From Spiroplasma helicoides (lineage in GTDB: Bacteria > Bacillota_I > Bacilli_A > Mycoplasmatales > Mycoplasmataceae): DNA of 64,000 nucleotides. This document shows positions 10,755 through 22,522 of the stretch, in pieces. The stretch is taken from contig NZ_CP017015.1 in the NCBI RefSeq assembly GCF_001715535.1, positions 744,001 to 808,000 of the forward strand. Direction: 5' to 3'. The notes beneath the pieces are model-generated. The model searched no databases and was not told the origin of the DNA. It was given only the letters and a program-made list of their open reading frames with translations. Made by a program: the position numbers and the translations under genes. The number at the start of each line of letters is the position of its first letter. The first letter of the stretch is position 1.

Positions 10755-11492
10755 CTAATTATTATTTTTTTTAGAGTTTTTTTGAGATACTTTTTCAAGC
10801 TTTCTTGCTCTTTTTTCTTGTTTTTTAATATCTAGGTAAGATCTGTATTTATCAACAACTATCATTATTTTTGACCAAATTCATTGGAAAAATAATCCTA
10901 TTGTTCAAAAAAATGTTATTAACAAAAATAATAAACCTATAGTGTAATAAACTATTGAACAATTTGCTGCTATTCTATTGGTTAAGCTATCATCCCCTAA
11001 ACCTTTGAGCGCCATAAAAGTTTTGTGAGGCAGTAATCCTCCCCCGTTTAAATAACTTAATGATCCTGGTATTAATGTAAATAAAACGCCAATTATAAGA
11101 AAATGAAAATATCTAGCTCATTTAAGATATTTTTCTTTTTCAACATTAATAAATTTATCACTCAGTTTTTCTTCAATTAATCAATTTGCAAATGTAAAGT
11201 ACAAAACAACTAAAATAGGAATTGAAGGAATAGTTCCTAAAATAACAACAGCAAAAACAAATCCAACTAGAGATTTTGGTTCTTCTTCTGTTCATGATAA
11301 GTCAAGCATATTCATTATTCCTTTTCATCAATAATTAAATCCAGTATGTTTATTATAAGGAACAAATAAACAAATAATTAGCATTAGAATTTGAAAAAGT
11401 ACTAATGAAAAAAAGGCAAAAGATAATCAAAACATTTTATATAGTCTTCTATAAGGCTTGATTCTTATTATAAAATCTGCAAATTTTTTCAT
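10755..11492 (-). CDS. Membrane protein with four predicted segments, unknown function
   Basis: 245 residues, not recognised. Hydrophobic stretches lie near residues 20-45 (FWLSFAFFSLVLFQILMLI), 75-105, 125-145 and 175-205, with a basic Lys-rich C-terminal tail of about 35 residues. After the first helix it carries VPYNKHTGFNYWW; a very similar VPYNKY...FYW follows a helix in the membrane protein at 20574-21755, so the two may be distant paralogs. It is read alone, with its own leader, and shares the terminator with the small RNA. Confidence 0.65.
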
Positions 11493-11601
11493 ATTATTCC
11501 CCATCTATTTCTTTTATTTTAAATTATTTTTCAAAAATATAATGAATTTTTATTAGTTTTATTTTAAAAATTGACTAAAATATACATAGTGAGGTCATAT
11601 T

Positions 11602-12471
11602 ATGGAAGTTATTAAGATTATTCCAAGAGGTTTTTGTTTGGGTGTTGTTAAATCTATAAAAATGGCCAAAGAGGCTTTAAAAAAATATGGAGATAAATCT
11701 ATATATATGATTGGTTTATTAGTTCATAACAAAATAGTTGTAAAAGAGTTAGAAGAACAAGGAATAAAAGTAATAGATGATTGAAAAAAATCTAGAATGG
11801 ATATTATTAAGACTATACCTAAAAATAGTGTTGTAATTTTTTCTGCTCATGGAACCGATGAAAAAGTGATTAAAAAAGCAGAAGAACTTGGGTTAATTAT
11901 CATAGATACAAAATGTGAATGAGTTTTAGAAACAGAAGAGTTAATAAAAAAGCATATCTCAAATGATTACGATGTTATTTTTATAGGTAAACATCATCAC
12001 CCTGAAACCATTGCTTTAACTAGTATTGATTTTAATAAAGTACATTTGGTTACAAATATAGATGAAGTTAATAAACTTAAAATAGAAAATGAAAAAATAT
12101 TTGTGACAAACCAAACAACTCTATCTATAATAGATACCGATTTGATATACAAAGAAATAAAAGCAAAATATCCAAAATGTGTATTTAAAAACGATTTATG
12201 CGAAGCAACCTTAGTTAGACAAAAAGCTGTTCTGGACCTTGATTCAAATAAAGTTGACTTGTTGTATGTTGTTGGCGATGAAAGAAGTAATAATACTTTG
12301 AAATTAGTTGAATTAGGTAATTCTATAGGCATAAAAAGTCTTAGAATTAATGATAAAAGTGAAATTGACTTAAATGATTTAAAAAATACTAAGGTTGTGG
12401 CAGTGACTGCTGGGGCTTCTACAGCTAGTGTAGTTCAAAATGATGTAATCAAATTTTTAGAAACAATTTAA
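11602..12471 (+). CDS. ispH: 4-hydroxy-3-methylbut-2-enyl diphosphate reductase
   Basis: 289 residues, standard length. IspH is the last enzyme of the MEP isoprenoid pathway, an iron-sulfur protein that reduces HMBPP to IPP and DMAPP. The three cluster cysteines are visible in GFCLGV (Cys12), TKCEWV and NDLCEAT, as are the conserved SAHGT and the TNQTT loop. A GAGGT ribosome site lies 8 bases before the ATG. It stands alone on the plus strand with a terminator after it. Together with dxr and uppS in this window it shows that isoprenoids are made through the MEP route. Confidence 0.93.
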
Positions 12472-12474
12472 ATT

Positions 12475-12502
12475 AAAAAAAGCATTACAAATGCTTTTTT
12501 TA
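12475..12502. terminator. Bidirectional terminator between ispH and the Nif3-like gene
   Basis: A perfect inverted repeat, AAAAAAAGCATT and its complement around a CACA-like loop, with an A-run on one side and a T-run on the other. It serves ispH on the plus strand and the converging gene whose stop lies at 12500. Confidence 0.9.
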
Positions 12503-13294
12503 AACATATTTAAAGGGATTTTTTATATCAAAAGTATATACATTTATCTCACCATTAAAAGTTTTATTAATTTTGCTTTCTATGTCATCAATAAAATGAT
12601 TTTCCATATAGTGACCTAAAACTAACATATCTACATTATTTTGATCAGCATATAGTCATTCGCTTCATTTTGCTTCACCTGTTATAAAAACTGTATCTTT
12701 TAAATGAAGATATACCATTGTACTTGCTCCACTACCTGGGGTTATATAAATTGTTTTTATTTGATTTTCAAGATTTGAGTTTCTAGTTAGAAGAGTTGTT
12801 TCTTTGCCAAATATAAATTTCATTTTTTCAATAACTTCTTTTAAACTGATTTCTCTAAGTAGTTTTATTTTATTTCCTTCTAAAAACTCACCTACTTTTT
12901 GATTTTCATTAATATTAAACTGAGTCTCAATCAAATCCATCAAGTTATTATCTGGACTACTTTCATAATTTGTATGTATAGAATAAACTTGAATTTGATT
13001 TTCTACTAATTGATCAAAAATTTCTTTTTTTGCAGGATTCTTTAACTCCTCTTCTTTTTCTAAAAAGAAGAAAGGATGTCTTGTGATTATAAAGTTAACT
13101 TTTTTGTCAATTGCTTTTTTTAGAGCGTCCTTAGTTAGATCCATACAAACCAAAACATTTTCAACTTCATCTTGACTTGGCAAATTATATACATCTTCAA
13201 TTTGAAAACCTACTTTATCTCACTCAGCGGCATTAGATTGTGGAAATAAATCTTTTAAATAATTTATAAGATTATTAATTTTAACTTTTGACAT
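12500..13294 (-). CDS. Nif3/YqfO family dinuclear metal protein
   Basis: 264 residues, the short form without the extra PII-like insert. Metal-binding motifs of the Nif3 (GTP cyclohydrolase I type 2-like) family are seen: TRHPFFF, SIHTNYESSPDN, and near the C-terminus LGHYMEN. Known members form metal-containing toroids, and the physiological reaction is unsettled. The ATG lies 14 bases inside the end of trmK, so the two are translationally coupled. This trmK-nif3 pair after rpoD is the classical Firmicute arrangement. Confidence 0.88.
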
Positions 13295-13982
13295 TAATTG
13301 TTTTCTCCTTCTTTAACATTTTGGCAATAAACTTTCTACGTTTTGTAAATTGCTTGTATTTGACTTCAGATTTAGGAATTTTGCTAATCAAAGTAACTAA
13401 TTTTTGTTCTTCGTTTAACCATTTTTCAATAAATAAACTATTTTTAGGATTCTTTATTATTATGGGTCCAAAAATTATATCTTTTTTACTCTTCACTTTA
13501 TGACCGGCAAATTTATTAATTTTAAAAATTTCATAAATTAATCCATTATCTTTAACTAATGTTTCGCTCTCTATAAAATACTTTTTTTTCTTAACCCATA
13601 GTCTAATGGATTCAGCATTTGTATTTGATGAAATAACATAACAATCAATATTATCATTATCTTCTTTAAGAATTTGCAATACAGTGTTTGAGCCCATTCC
13701 AGCAATTATACATGAACTAATCTTCACATTTTTTTCTTTGACTCAAGATATTCCATCAGCTAAAATGGTCTCAATCTTTTCACTAACTCCAAAGCTATTG
13801 ATATTATTTTTGGCAACATTTAATGGTTGTTCTGCAATATCGGTTGCAAAAATTTTGTTTGCTTTATTATCTTTTGCAAGATAAATTGCAATATAACCGT
13901 GATCTGTTCCAATATCTGCTACTGTTTCTCCGTCAGAAATCATACCCGTTATAGCAAAAAGTCTGGGCGTTAAAAAACTCAT
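13281..13982 (-). CDS. trmK: tRNA (adenine-22-N1)-methyltransferase TrmK
   Basis: 233 residues. SAM-binding motif I VADIGTDHGYIAIYLA at about residues 20-35, followed by the acidic beta 2 end (IFATDI) and the family motif IIAGMGSNTV, where others usually have GMGG. TrmK methylates A22 in the D-loop region of bacterial tRNAs. It starts three bases after the rpoD stop and overlaps the Nif3-like gene, matching rpoD-trmK-yqfO in Bacillus. Confidence 0.9.
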
Positions 13983-13984
13983 AA

Positions 13985-15406
13985 CTACCCTTTAAAGAAG
14001 TCTCTTAATACTTTTGCTTTTGGGTTTGAAGCAGATGGTTTAAATTTTCTAATAGTTTTTGCTTCAATTTGACGAATTCTTTCTCTTGTAACTTTTAGTT
14101 CTTTACCAACTTCTTCTAAAGTTTTAGGTGAATCATATTTAGATAAATGCAACTGTATCATTTTTGTTTTGTATTTTTTATTTGATTGAACCTTTTCAAT
14201 AGTTGTATCATAATGAATATCTAACTCATTTATTGTATCTTTTAGCTCTTCATAAGTTTCATCTTCACACTCTTTTGCCAATCTTACCAATGTTCTTAAT
14301 TTTGTAGGTAAAATACCAAATCTCATTCTTATAACCTTTTCTTCTCTTGGTTGTAAAATTTCTGCAAAAACATCATCTATAACTTCTCTTAAAGCTTCTT
14401 TTTCAGCATATTCGTCTGGTGATGCTATGTCTTTATCTTCAACAAAATCACCAAAATGAGTATCATCTTCATCTCCAAATGGTTTTTCTAAACTTACAGG
14501 TTCAATTGAAAGTTTTTTAATTTCAACCACTTTTTGTGCAGTTATACCTTTACCAAATTTTTTTGCAATTTCTTTCGAAGTGGGTTCACGACCTAATTCT
14601 TGAGTTAATTGTCTTTCTATTCTTGTTAACTTATTAATTGTTTCAACCATATGCACAGGAATACGAATTGTTCTTGCTTGGTCTGCTATTGCTCTTGTTA
14701 TTGCTTGACGAATTCATCAAGTTGCATATGTAGAAAATTTAAAACCTTTTTTATAATCAAACTTATCTACTGCTTTCATTAAACCAATGTTTCCTTCTTC
14801 AATTAAATCTGCAAAATCTAAACCACGATTTAAATGTTTTCTAGCAACAGATATAACCAATTTTAAATTGGAAGTGATTAACTTATCTCTTCCCTCTTTT
14901 TTGATTAAGTCATCATCATCTTCAAGCATTTTAGCATATTCAACCTCTTCATCTTTAGTTAAAATTTTTGAAGATCCAATTTGATTAAAATAAGATTTAA
15001 TAATGTCTTGTATTTTTGTATCATTACTAATTCCACCAACCCTGTATTTAACAGGCCCAGAGCTTTGATTTTTTTCTTTTAGCTTAGCATTTTGTTTTTT
15101 ACGTTTTGTAAAATCTTTTGCTAACTCATCTGCAGTTTCTTCATCATCTTCGTCATCATCATCTTGGATGCTACTTAAACTTTCCAAATCTTCTTCATCT
15201 AATTCTTCATCAGTGAATGTAACATTTCTATTAGCTAACTCTTGAAAAATGTTAGATAGTTCATCTTCTTCAATATCTGGAAACTTTTTATTTATTGCAT
15301 CCTGGACTTCTTCTTGCGCTATTTCATTATCATTTTTTTCAAGATATTTAAATAGATAATCTTTAAATTCCTCAACTGTTTCAAACTTTTTTAAATTTAA
15401 TGCCAT
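13985..15406 (-). CDS. rpoD: RNA polymerase primary sigma factor
   Basis: 473 residues. Region 1.2 starts near residue 140. Region 2 is intact, with [16 protein letters not shown] and the -10 recognition helix containing FSTYATWWIRQAI; one of the two Trp is encoded by TGA. Region 3 follows, and region 4 ends in [20 protein letters not shown] for -35 recognition. The N-terminal 130 residues include an acidic run (about residues 75-90). Region 4.1 carries about 40 extra residues after FGILPTK compared with typical sigma-A, the segment around [13 protein letters not shown]. It follows dnaG by two bases, the conserved macromolecular synthesis order. Confidence 0.96.
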
Positions 15407-15408
15407 AA

Positions 15409-17346
15409 TTAACCTCTATTCTTGTTTATTAATTCTAATAACTGTTTTTGAAAACTTTCTTTATTTTCTGCAAGAATTTTTTTCATAGACAAGTCATTTG
15501 TGTTTCTCATTTTGTCATCGATATTACACATTTCAGTGTAAATGCTATAAATTTTTATTTGACAAAACATATCATCTATTGATTTTTGACTATAATTTTT
15601 AATAACATCTAAAAATAAAATATTTTTTATATCATAGAATGTTTCATAAATTTCTTTACTAACCTTTAACACTTCATCAGCGAATGTTTGAAAATCAATA
15701 TCTTCATTATTGTTATTGTTCTTGTATTTTTCTATTAAAAGTAAAGCAATCATTTTGACTCTAGGATTGTCAAAGTATTGTATATTTTGATTTATCAACT
15801 CAAGATGATCATCATTTTTTAACAAAACTTTTATTAAAGATGCCTCTGCTAGTCTCTTACCAATTTTTGCTTCTTTTCATTTTTTCTTGATATAAATTAT
15901 CTCTTCATCATTATTTTTGGCTGCTTCCCAATACTCTTTAAAAAGATAACCTTCTGAAACATCTGGAATTTCGGGTTGAAACATCGGTATTTCATTTTCG
16001 TAATTTATATTAAAACCATTATTTTCATATTCAATTTGCCTATTAAGATTTTTATCTATTGGATTAGCTAACTTTACTTGTTCGGATAATATATTTTTAT
16101 CTATTTTTGTGATGACAGCTAACTTCACCAAACTAGCTTCTCTAAGAATTGAATTTGATTCATGATTAATCATATCTACAACATTTTTTATAAATTCTGT
16201 GGTTTTAGATGAATCATTTAAACTTAATTCTTTTGAGAAATATTCAATAACAAAATCAATTGGATGTTTTGCATTATCAATCATGTTATTTATTTCATTG
16301 ATTTTACCACTAACAACCAGTTCATCAGGATCTTTTCCTGTTTCATTTAATATTATTGAAACATTGATTTTTCGATCCATTAAAAACTTTGCAGTTTTTA
16401 TAGTTGCATTAACTCCAGCTTTATCTCCATCCAAAAATAACTTAAAGTTTTTTGTGTATTTTGATATTAACTTGATATGATAATCAGTAAAACTTGTACC
16501 CATTATAGCAATAGAGTTTTTAATACCTATTCTTTCCAAACTTATAACATCCATAAAACCTTCCAAAATTAAAACTTCATTTTTAATTCTTAATTGATTT
16601 TTAACATTAAAGAAGTTATAGGCTAGATGAGATTTTTTGAAAACTAAGTTCTCTGAACTGTTTTTGTATTTTGGAGTATCACCTTCATTAAAAGCTCTAC
16701 CTGAAAATCCAATTACATTCCCATCTTCATCTGTGATGGGAAAAATAATTCTTCCTTCAAAAAAACATTTATAATTTACACCCTTAGAATAGATTAGACC
16801 TGAATTTAATATATCTTTTTGCTCAAAATTATTTTTTAAAAGATATTCATACAACTCAGCTTCTTTTGGACAATATCCAATTTGAAATTTTGTTATTTCT
16901 TTTTTTGTAATGTTTCTATTGGCTAAATATTCTTTTGCTCTTTTTGCAAAATTTGTTGCTATCATACCATTGAAAAACATAGTCGCCTTTTTATTTATTT
17001 CATATAACTTTTCTTGTTCGGTAGTATGCTTTGGTTTAGAACTAAAATCATTTAATCCATCAATTCTAAAATTAGCTTCTTTAGAAACAATGGATAATGC
17101 TTCAAAAAAATTAATATTTTTAAATTCTTGTACAAAACTTATTACATTTCCACCTGTTCCACAGACAAAACATTTAAAAATTTTTTTATCTGGTGAAATA
17201 TTTAGCGAAGGGTCTGAATCATCATGGAATGGGCATACTGCTAAATAGTTTCTACCTTTTTTTTGGATATCAACATATTGTCCAATAATATCAACAATGT
17301 TTGCAGTTTGAATCAAATTATCAATTTGCTTTTGATCAATTGCCAA
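15409..17346 (-). CDS. dnaG: DNA primase
   Basis: 645 residues. The N-terminal CHC2 zinc domain shows [11 protein letters not shown] and [10 protein letters not shown]. The TOPRIM core has [12 protein letters not shown] (catalytic Glu) and LFLDGDKAG (DxD) around residues 250-310. The C-terminal 200 residues are the divergent DnaB-interaction region. It makes primers for lagging-strand synthesis. It sits between glyS and rpoD, and its stop is two bases before the rpoD ATG. Confidence 0.96.
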
Positions 17347-17367
17347 AATGACACCCCCTTTAGAGTT

Positions 17368-18741
17368 TTATTTTGTATTTTCTTTTAGATATTCTTCTAA
17401 CTGATTTATAGGTACTCTATTTTGATTCATTGAATCTCTTTCTCTAACAGTAACACAACCGTCATTATCTGTATCAAAATCGATTGTTATACAATATGGA
17501 GTACCTATTGCATCCTGTCTTCTATATCTTTTACCAATGTTTCCTTTATCATCAAAAGTTCCAGAAATACCGGTTTTAGATATAAGATTTAAATAAATCT
17601 CATTCGCTTTTTCTACTTGTTGTTTTTGTAAAGGAAGAATAGCAAACTTATATGGTGCTAAATTATTAGGTAAACTTAGAACAACTCTCTCACCATTTTC
17701 TAATGCTTCTTCTTTATAACTTTGGCAAAGCACAGCCAATAAAAGTCTTTCAACACCAACACTTGGTTCAATTACATTAGCTAAATACCTTTCATTTGTA
17801 ACTGGGTCTAAATATGTTAAATCTTCTCCACTTACTTTTTGATGTTGTGATAAATCATAATCACCTCTATGTGCAATCCCTCACAACTCACCTATACCAA
17901 AAGGATACTTAAATTCTATATCAACTGTTCTAGATGAATAATGTGATAATTCATCTTTATCGTGTTCCCTTAAAAGATAATTTTCTTTTTTTATTTTTAT
18001 AGTGTTTTCTAAAAAATCTTGAACATTATCCAGTCAGTACTGAAATCAATTTTTTGAGTCATTTGGTGAAAAAAAGAACTCTAACTCCATTTGTTCAAAT
18101 TCTCTTGTTCTAAAAATGAAATTTCCAGGCGTAATTTCATTTCTAAATGATTTACCAATTTGACCTATACCAAAAGGTAATTGTTTTCTTAAAGCTCTTT
18201 GTGTATTTTTGTATTGAACAAAAATTCCCTGAGCTGTTTCAGGTCTTAGATACACTGTAGATGTCATATCTTCAATTACACCTTGATTAGTTTTAAACAT
18301 TAATGCAAACTTTCTAATTTCTGTAAAATTAGTTTTATCACATTTTGGACATTTAATTTTTTTCTCTTCGATAAAATTTTCTAATTGCTCGTTAGATCAA
18401 CCACCAACATTCATTTCAGTAAACTTTTCTTCTATTAGTTTATCCGCTCTTCATCTTGAATTACAAGCTTTACAGTCGATTAGTGGATCATTAAAGTTTC
18501 CGATGTGCCCACTTGCTTCTCAAACCTTTGAATTCATAATGATTGATGAATCTAGGCCGATATTATAAGGATTTTTTTTGATGAAAAAGTCCCATCAAGC
18601 TTGTTTTATGTTATTTTTAAGTTCTGCCCCTAATGGCCCATAATCTCATGAATTTGCTAAGCCTCCATATATTTCTGAGCCTTGAAATACAAATCCCATT
18701 GTTTTTAGATGAGATATCAATTTTTCCATTTCTAATTTCAT
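17368..18741 (-). CDS. glyS: Glycyl-tRNA synthetase, alpha2 type
   Basis: 457 residues. This is the single-chain class II enzyme, not the GlyQ/GlyS heterotetramer. Motif 2 is in [20 protein letters not shown], preceded by [11 protein letters not shown] zinc site is visible as CKAC and CPKC in the first 150 residues. Motif 3 is [10 protein letters not shown], and an anticodon-binding domain follows ([11 protein letters not shown]). Located recO-glyS-dnaG-rpoD as in Bacillus. Just upstream a strong hairpin with a U-run ends three bases before the ribosome site, so the gene's expression may be attenuated. Confidence 0.95.
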
Positions 18742-18758
18742 TTTTATTTAACTCTCCT

Positions 18759-18798
18759 AAAATAAAAACAACTAGTGGTATCAAAATACTACTAGTTG
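18759..18798 (-). terminator. Terminator hairpin directly before glyS
   Basis: A 13-pair stem (CAACTAGT with ACTAGTTG plus five inner pairs, one of them G-U) with a 4-base loop is followed by a T-rich run on the minus strand. It lies between the recO stop and glyS, and AGGAG of glyS begins three bases after the run. There is no room for a promoter between them, so glyS must be read through it. I see no T-box core sequence. Confidence 0.75.
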
Positions 18799-18851
18799 CA
18801 TTCTATGAGATTTTGTTCTCTTTGAAGGTATTTGTCAACCTACTATAAGTG

Positions 18852-19634
18852 TTATTTATATTTATTAATATTTTCTTCGCTAAGATATGTTGAAGCATTT
18901 TGTTTAAGTATTTTTGAAGCACTAATATATATACCTAATTCATTTTCATAATAATCAAGCAAAAAATTGTGCAATACAACAAGATCGTGTATTTCATACT
19001 TTTTTTCAATTAAGTAATGAAATGTGTGTCTATTAAAATTTGTAAAAATATTAACAAATGTTTCAGGTTGTATTTTTTCGCCTGGCCATAAACATTTTTT
19101 GCAAATGAGTGTTTTATCACTAAATTCAAATCGTACTATTTCATAGTTACTTTTTTTACATCTAGAGCACTTTTCTAAATTAAATTTATAATTTGTGTTT
19201 TGAATAAAGAATAATAAAAAAATAACATAATTCTTAAAAACATCTATTGAATTACTTATATTTTCAAGAACTATTTTAAAAGCTTTGTAAATAATTGGCG
19301 ACTTTTCTTCTGAAGATAAAAGTTGCTCAAAAATTGATGTTATAACAGAAATATAAATATAATTTGTATAATTTTTGGCAAGACCAAAATACTCTTTTTT
19401 CAAATTGCCAGTTTTTAATTTGCTTACTCTATTGGCACCTCTACTTTTAAATATTTCAAATTCACTTAGTGAATAAGTTTGTATAGAATACTTATTTTTG
19501 GAACTTTCCTTATTAACACCTGGAGCATAAAAAGATAAAATTCCAAATTCTTTTGAAAAAACTTTTATAACCTTATCATAATCGCGATAATCATAACTAT
19601 TAATAACTATTCCTTCAATTTTTATAGCAGACAT
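18852..19634 (-). CDS. recO: DNA repair protein RecO
   Basis: 260 residues. The N-terminal OB fold begins IEGIVINSYDYRDYDKVI, typical of RecO. A four-cysteine zinc site follows, CSRCKKSN and CKKCLWPG, near residues 155-185. RecO loads RecA on SSB-coated DNA in the RecFOR pathway. It starts 11 bases after era, with AGGTG upstream, in the conserved era-recO order. Confidence 0.92.
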   Translation of the reverse strand: MSAIKIEGIVINSYDYRDYDKVIKVFSKEFGILSFYAPGVNKESSKNKYSIQTYSLSEFEIFKSRGANRVSKLKTGNLKKEYFGLAKNYTNYIYISVITSIFEQLLSSEEKSPIIYKAFKIVLENISNSIDVFKNYVIFLLFFIQNTNYKFNLEKCSRCKKSNYEIVRFEFSDKTLICKKCLWPGEKIQPETFVNIFTNFNRHTFHYLIEKKYEIHDLVVLHNFLLDYYENELGIYISASKILKQNASTYLSEENINKYK

Positions 19635-19644
19635 AAATTATCAC

Positions 19645-20547
19645 CTAATATGTATCTTTGTCATAACCAAGTTGTTTTAGTAATGAAGCTGATTGTCTTC
19701 ATTTTTCTTTTACCTTTACAAATAATTCTAAATAGAACTTTTTACCAAAAATCAATTCTAGTTTTTCTCTAGATTTAATACCTACATTTTTAATTTTAGA
19801 TCCTTTATTTCCAATAACTATCCCTTTTTGACTATCTCTTTCACAAACAATTGATGCAATAACAGAAGTTATATGAGGTTTATCTTCAAATTTATCAATC
19901 AATATTGCAATACTATGAGGAATCTCTTGCTCGGTTTGTAATAAAAGTTCCTCTCGAATAATCTCTCTTATAAGAAATCTATCTGGTTGATCTGTATATT
20001 GGTCATCTGGATAAAATTTAAAACCAGTTTCAGGTAAATTTTCTTTGATTTTTTCAAGTAAAATATCAATATTTTTATTATCGGTTGCACTAATAGAAAT
20101 TACTGCATCAAATTTGAAGTCTTGTTGATTTCATTCATTAATTTTTTGATCTAATTGTTCATTAGTCACAAGATCTGATTTAGTTAAGACCAAATAAACC
20201 GGCACATCTCGTTGTTTTAATGATTTTAAAATAAAACTATCATTTTCACCAATGTATTCGTTACTTGGTGCTAAAAATAAAATTACATCAACACCTTTTG
20301 TTGATTGCAAAGCTACCCTATTCATATATCTATCTAATTCGTTTTGCGCTGTGTGCACTCCTGGAGTATCTACAAAAACATACTGACAATCTGATTCTGT
20401 TAAAATACCATTTATTCTATTTCTTGTTGTTTGAGCTTTGTGAGTTACTATTGCTAACTTTTTACCCAAAATAGTATTCATCAAAGTTGATTTTCCAACA
20501 TTAGGTCTACCAACAATTCCAATAAATCCCGATTTAATATTATCCAT
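19645..20547 (-). CDS. era: GTPase Era
   Basis: 300 residues. G1 is GRPNVGKSTL, G2 region QTTRNRI, G3 DTPGVH and G4 LTKSD. The C-terminal KH domain carries GIVIGNKGSKIKNVG. Era binds the 3' end of 16S rRNA and helps mature the 30S subunit, working with YbeY encoded 4 kb upstream in the same direction. Two internal TGA codons read as Trp. Confidence 0.95.
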
Positions 20548-20573
20548 ATTTAATTTCTCGCATTCTAAAAATT

Positions 20574-21755
20574 TTAAATTGAGTTTTCATCAACTTTTTT
20601 ATCTTCTTTTCTTTTATCTAAAAATTTTTCAAAGTCATCTTTATTATCAAACATGTTTAAAACAACTGCTTTAATTTCTTCTGCATCCTTTATTGTTCAA
20701 GTATATCTTATAGCTGATTTAAAACTTAAAATTCAAGGTATTATTAACAACCAATACAAATACATAAATCAATTTCCTGGAATATGAGCACTTCTATTCA
20801 TTATAACTAAGCCATAAATCAAAATACCCATAAGCACTGTTTGATTTAATCAATAAAAAATCAAACTATATTTATTATAAGGAACAATATATGAACCTAG
20901 AAAAACAATATATCCAAACCCTAAAATGATGTACTTCATAATACTATAATTTGTTGATGCAAAAACATCCATCAATTCAAAAGTCGATGATATAAAAATA
21001 GCTAACCATCCAGCAAAAATCATTCATTTTCTTGCTTTAACTTCTCCTGGTGTAACTCAAGTTTTAAATACAAAAGCATTTTCTTTATCTTCAGTTTTTC
21101 TATATCTATCAATTCTCATTCATTCTCTATTTCACATGTTTAAATCTTTAAAAATAGATATCAATGGAAAATAAGATCATAGTAAAAATACTATTGCTAA
21201 AATCCACAATCATTGTGTTTTAAGCATATCTAAAGCTGAATTTAAATCAGTAAATTTATGTAATAAACCAATTCAATCTAAAATAAACAAAAAACTTCCA
21301 TAAAGTAATGATTCTGATATAAATAAAAAATTATAAATAACTGTAAATATTACTGTTCCTTTACCCATAGTTTGATTTAAAAGAACTATAATTACTGTCG
21401 ATAATAAAAATATATGGTAGAGCATTAAATACATTGAAATATTTAATATATTAATTTGATCATAATACAAATAAGAATCTTCTGAATCTACAATAGTAGA
21501 ACTACCTAAGCTTTTTTGCACAAATATTCTAGCATACAAGAAAAATCCAATTCAAATTATTTGAAATGGTAATATATATGTTGCTGCACATAAGCATCTA
21601 ACTCTAGCTAAAAAATCACCTTCAGAAACCATATTAACATGCTTTGATTTTAAAAATATTTTTGTATAAAAATCACCCAAAAAACCGTGAATTAATCTAT
21701 CTCCTAGAGGTCCACGTTTAACTTTTTGATTGTCTAATTTTCTAGCCATTGCCAT
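20574..21755 (-). CDS. Multi-pass membrane protein, unknown function
   Basis: 393 residues; three internal TGA codons. At least eight hydrophobic segments, for example near residues 55-75, 105-135 and 140-175 and five more after residue 190. The cytosolic N-terminus is basic (KLDNQKVKRGPLGDRL). The motif VPYNKYSLIFYW resembles one in the 10755-11492 membrane protein. It is coupled to the upstream membrane-protein gene: that gene's stop lies 14 bases before this ATG, with GAGG between. Both are inserted between cdd and era, which adjoin in Bacillus. Function unknown. Confidence 0.68.
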
Positions 21756-21768
21756 ATAAAAACCTCTT

Positions 21769-22446
21769 TTAAAATGCTATGTTTATTAAAATAAACATAA
21801 ACCCAACAACAACAGGTGCAATTGAAGCAAAATATATAATCTTATAGTCTTTTCAAACCTTTTCTTTTTTTGCCAAATTGATCTGCCTAACTTCATCGTT
21901 TATTGCTCTTTTAACTTTTATTCACTCATAATATTTATTTAATCCAAATATTACAAAATTCATTAAAAACATTACTCAAATTGAAACATGACCTGAAACT
22001 TTAGTCAATCCTTTTTGGTTGAATAAAAAGTATAAAATATCTTCTCTTGAACCCCCAACAATTACTAATATTGTTAGTATTCATATTCAAAATACCATTC
22101 ATGCCCTTTTAGAAATAACGCTATGAATATATATTTTTGCATACAATTCATTGAAATACCAAACCATATCTCTATGATTGTACTCCATAGCCCCTCTAAA
22201 AATTGTTCTTGCATAATGAATATCTCTGTATAATCTTTTTTTATCAATACCTGTTACCCTTGGAATTCTTAAATCATATTTCAATTTTTCAAACAACTTT
22301 TCTCCATCTATTTTTGTATGGAGTCTTTGATTTAAAACTTTTCTATTCAAAGATAAGAAATATAGAGGTGAAAATATTATCATTAAAAAACCAGCTGCAG
22401 ATAGTATATCTGTAACTAATGTGTCTAATTGAAAAATATTATTCAT
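21769..22446 (-). CDS. Membrane protein with three segments, unknown function
   Basis: 225 residues. Hydrophobic stretches lie near residues 13-32 (ILSAAGFLMIIFSPLYF), 115-135 (MVFWIWILTILVIVGG) and 150-170, with a fourth at the C-terminus (IIYFASIAPVVVGFMFILI). A basic cytosolic loop of about 80 residues follows the first helix. AGG is well placed (GGAGG upstream). It is the first of a two-gene unit with the 20574 membrane protein. No family recognised. Confidence 0.65.
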
Positions 22447-22522
22447 AATTTTACCTCCAATATTTCAATTATATATAAAAAAAATTAATAAACAAAATAA
22501 CCTTTATTTATTAATTTAAAAT

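Noticed and set aside
18757-18852. T-box leader for glyS
   Set aside because: The leader is too short and lacks the conserved T-box antiterminator sequence; only the terminator hairpin is supported.
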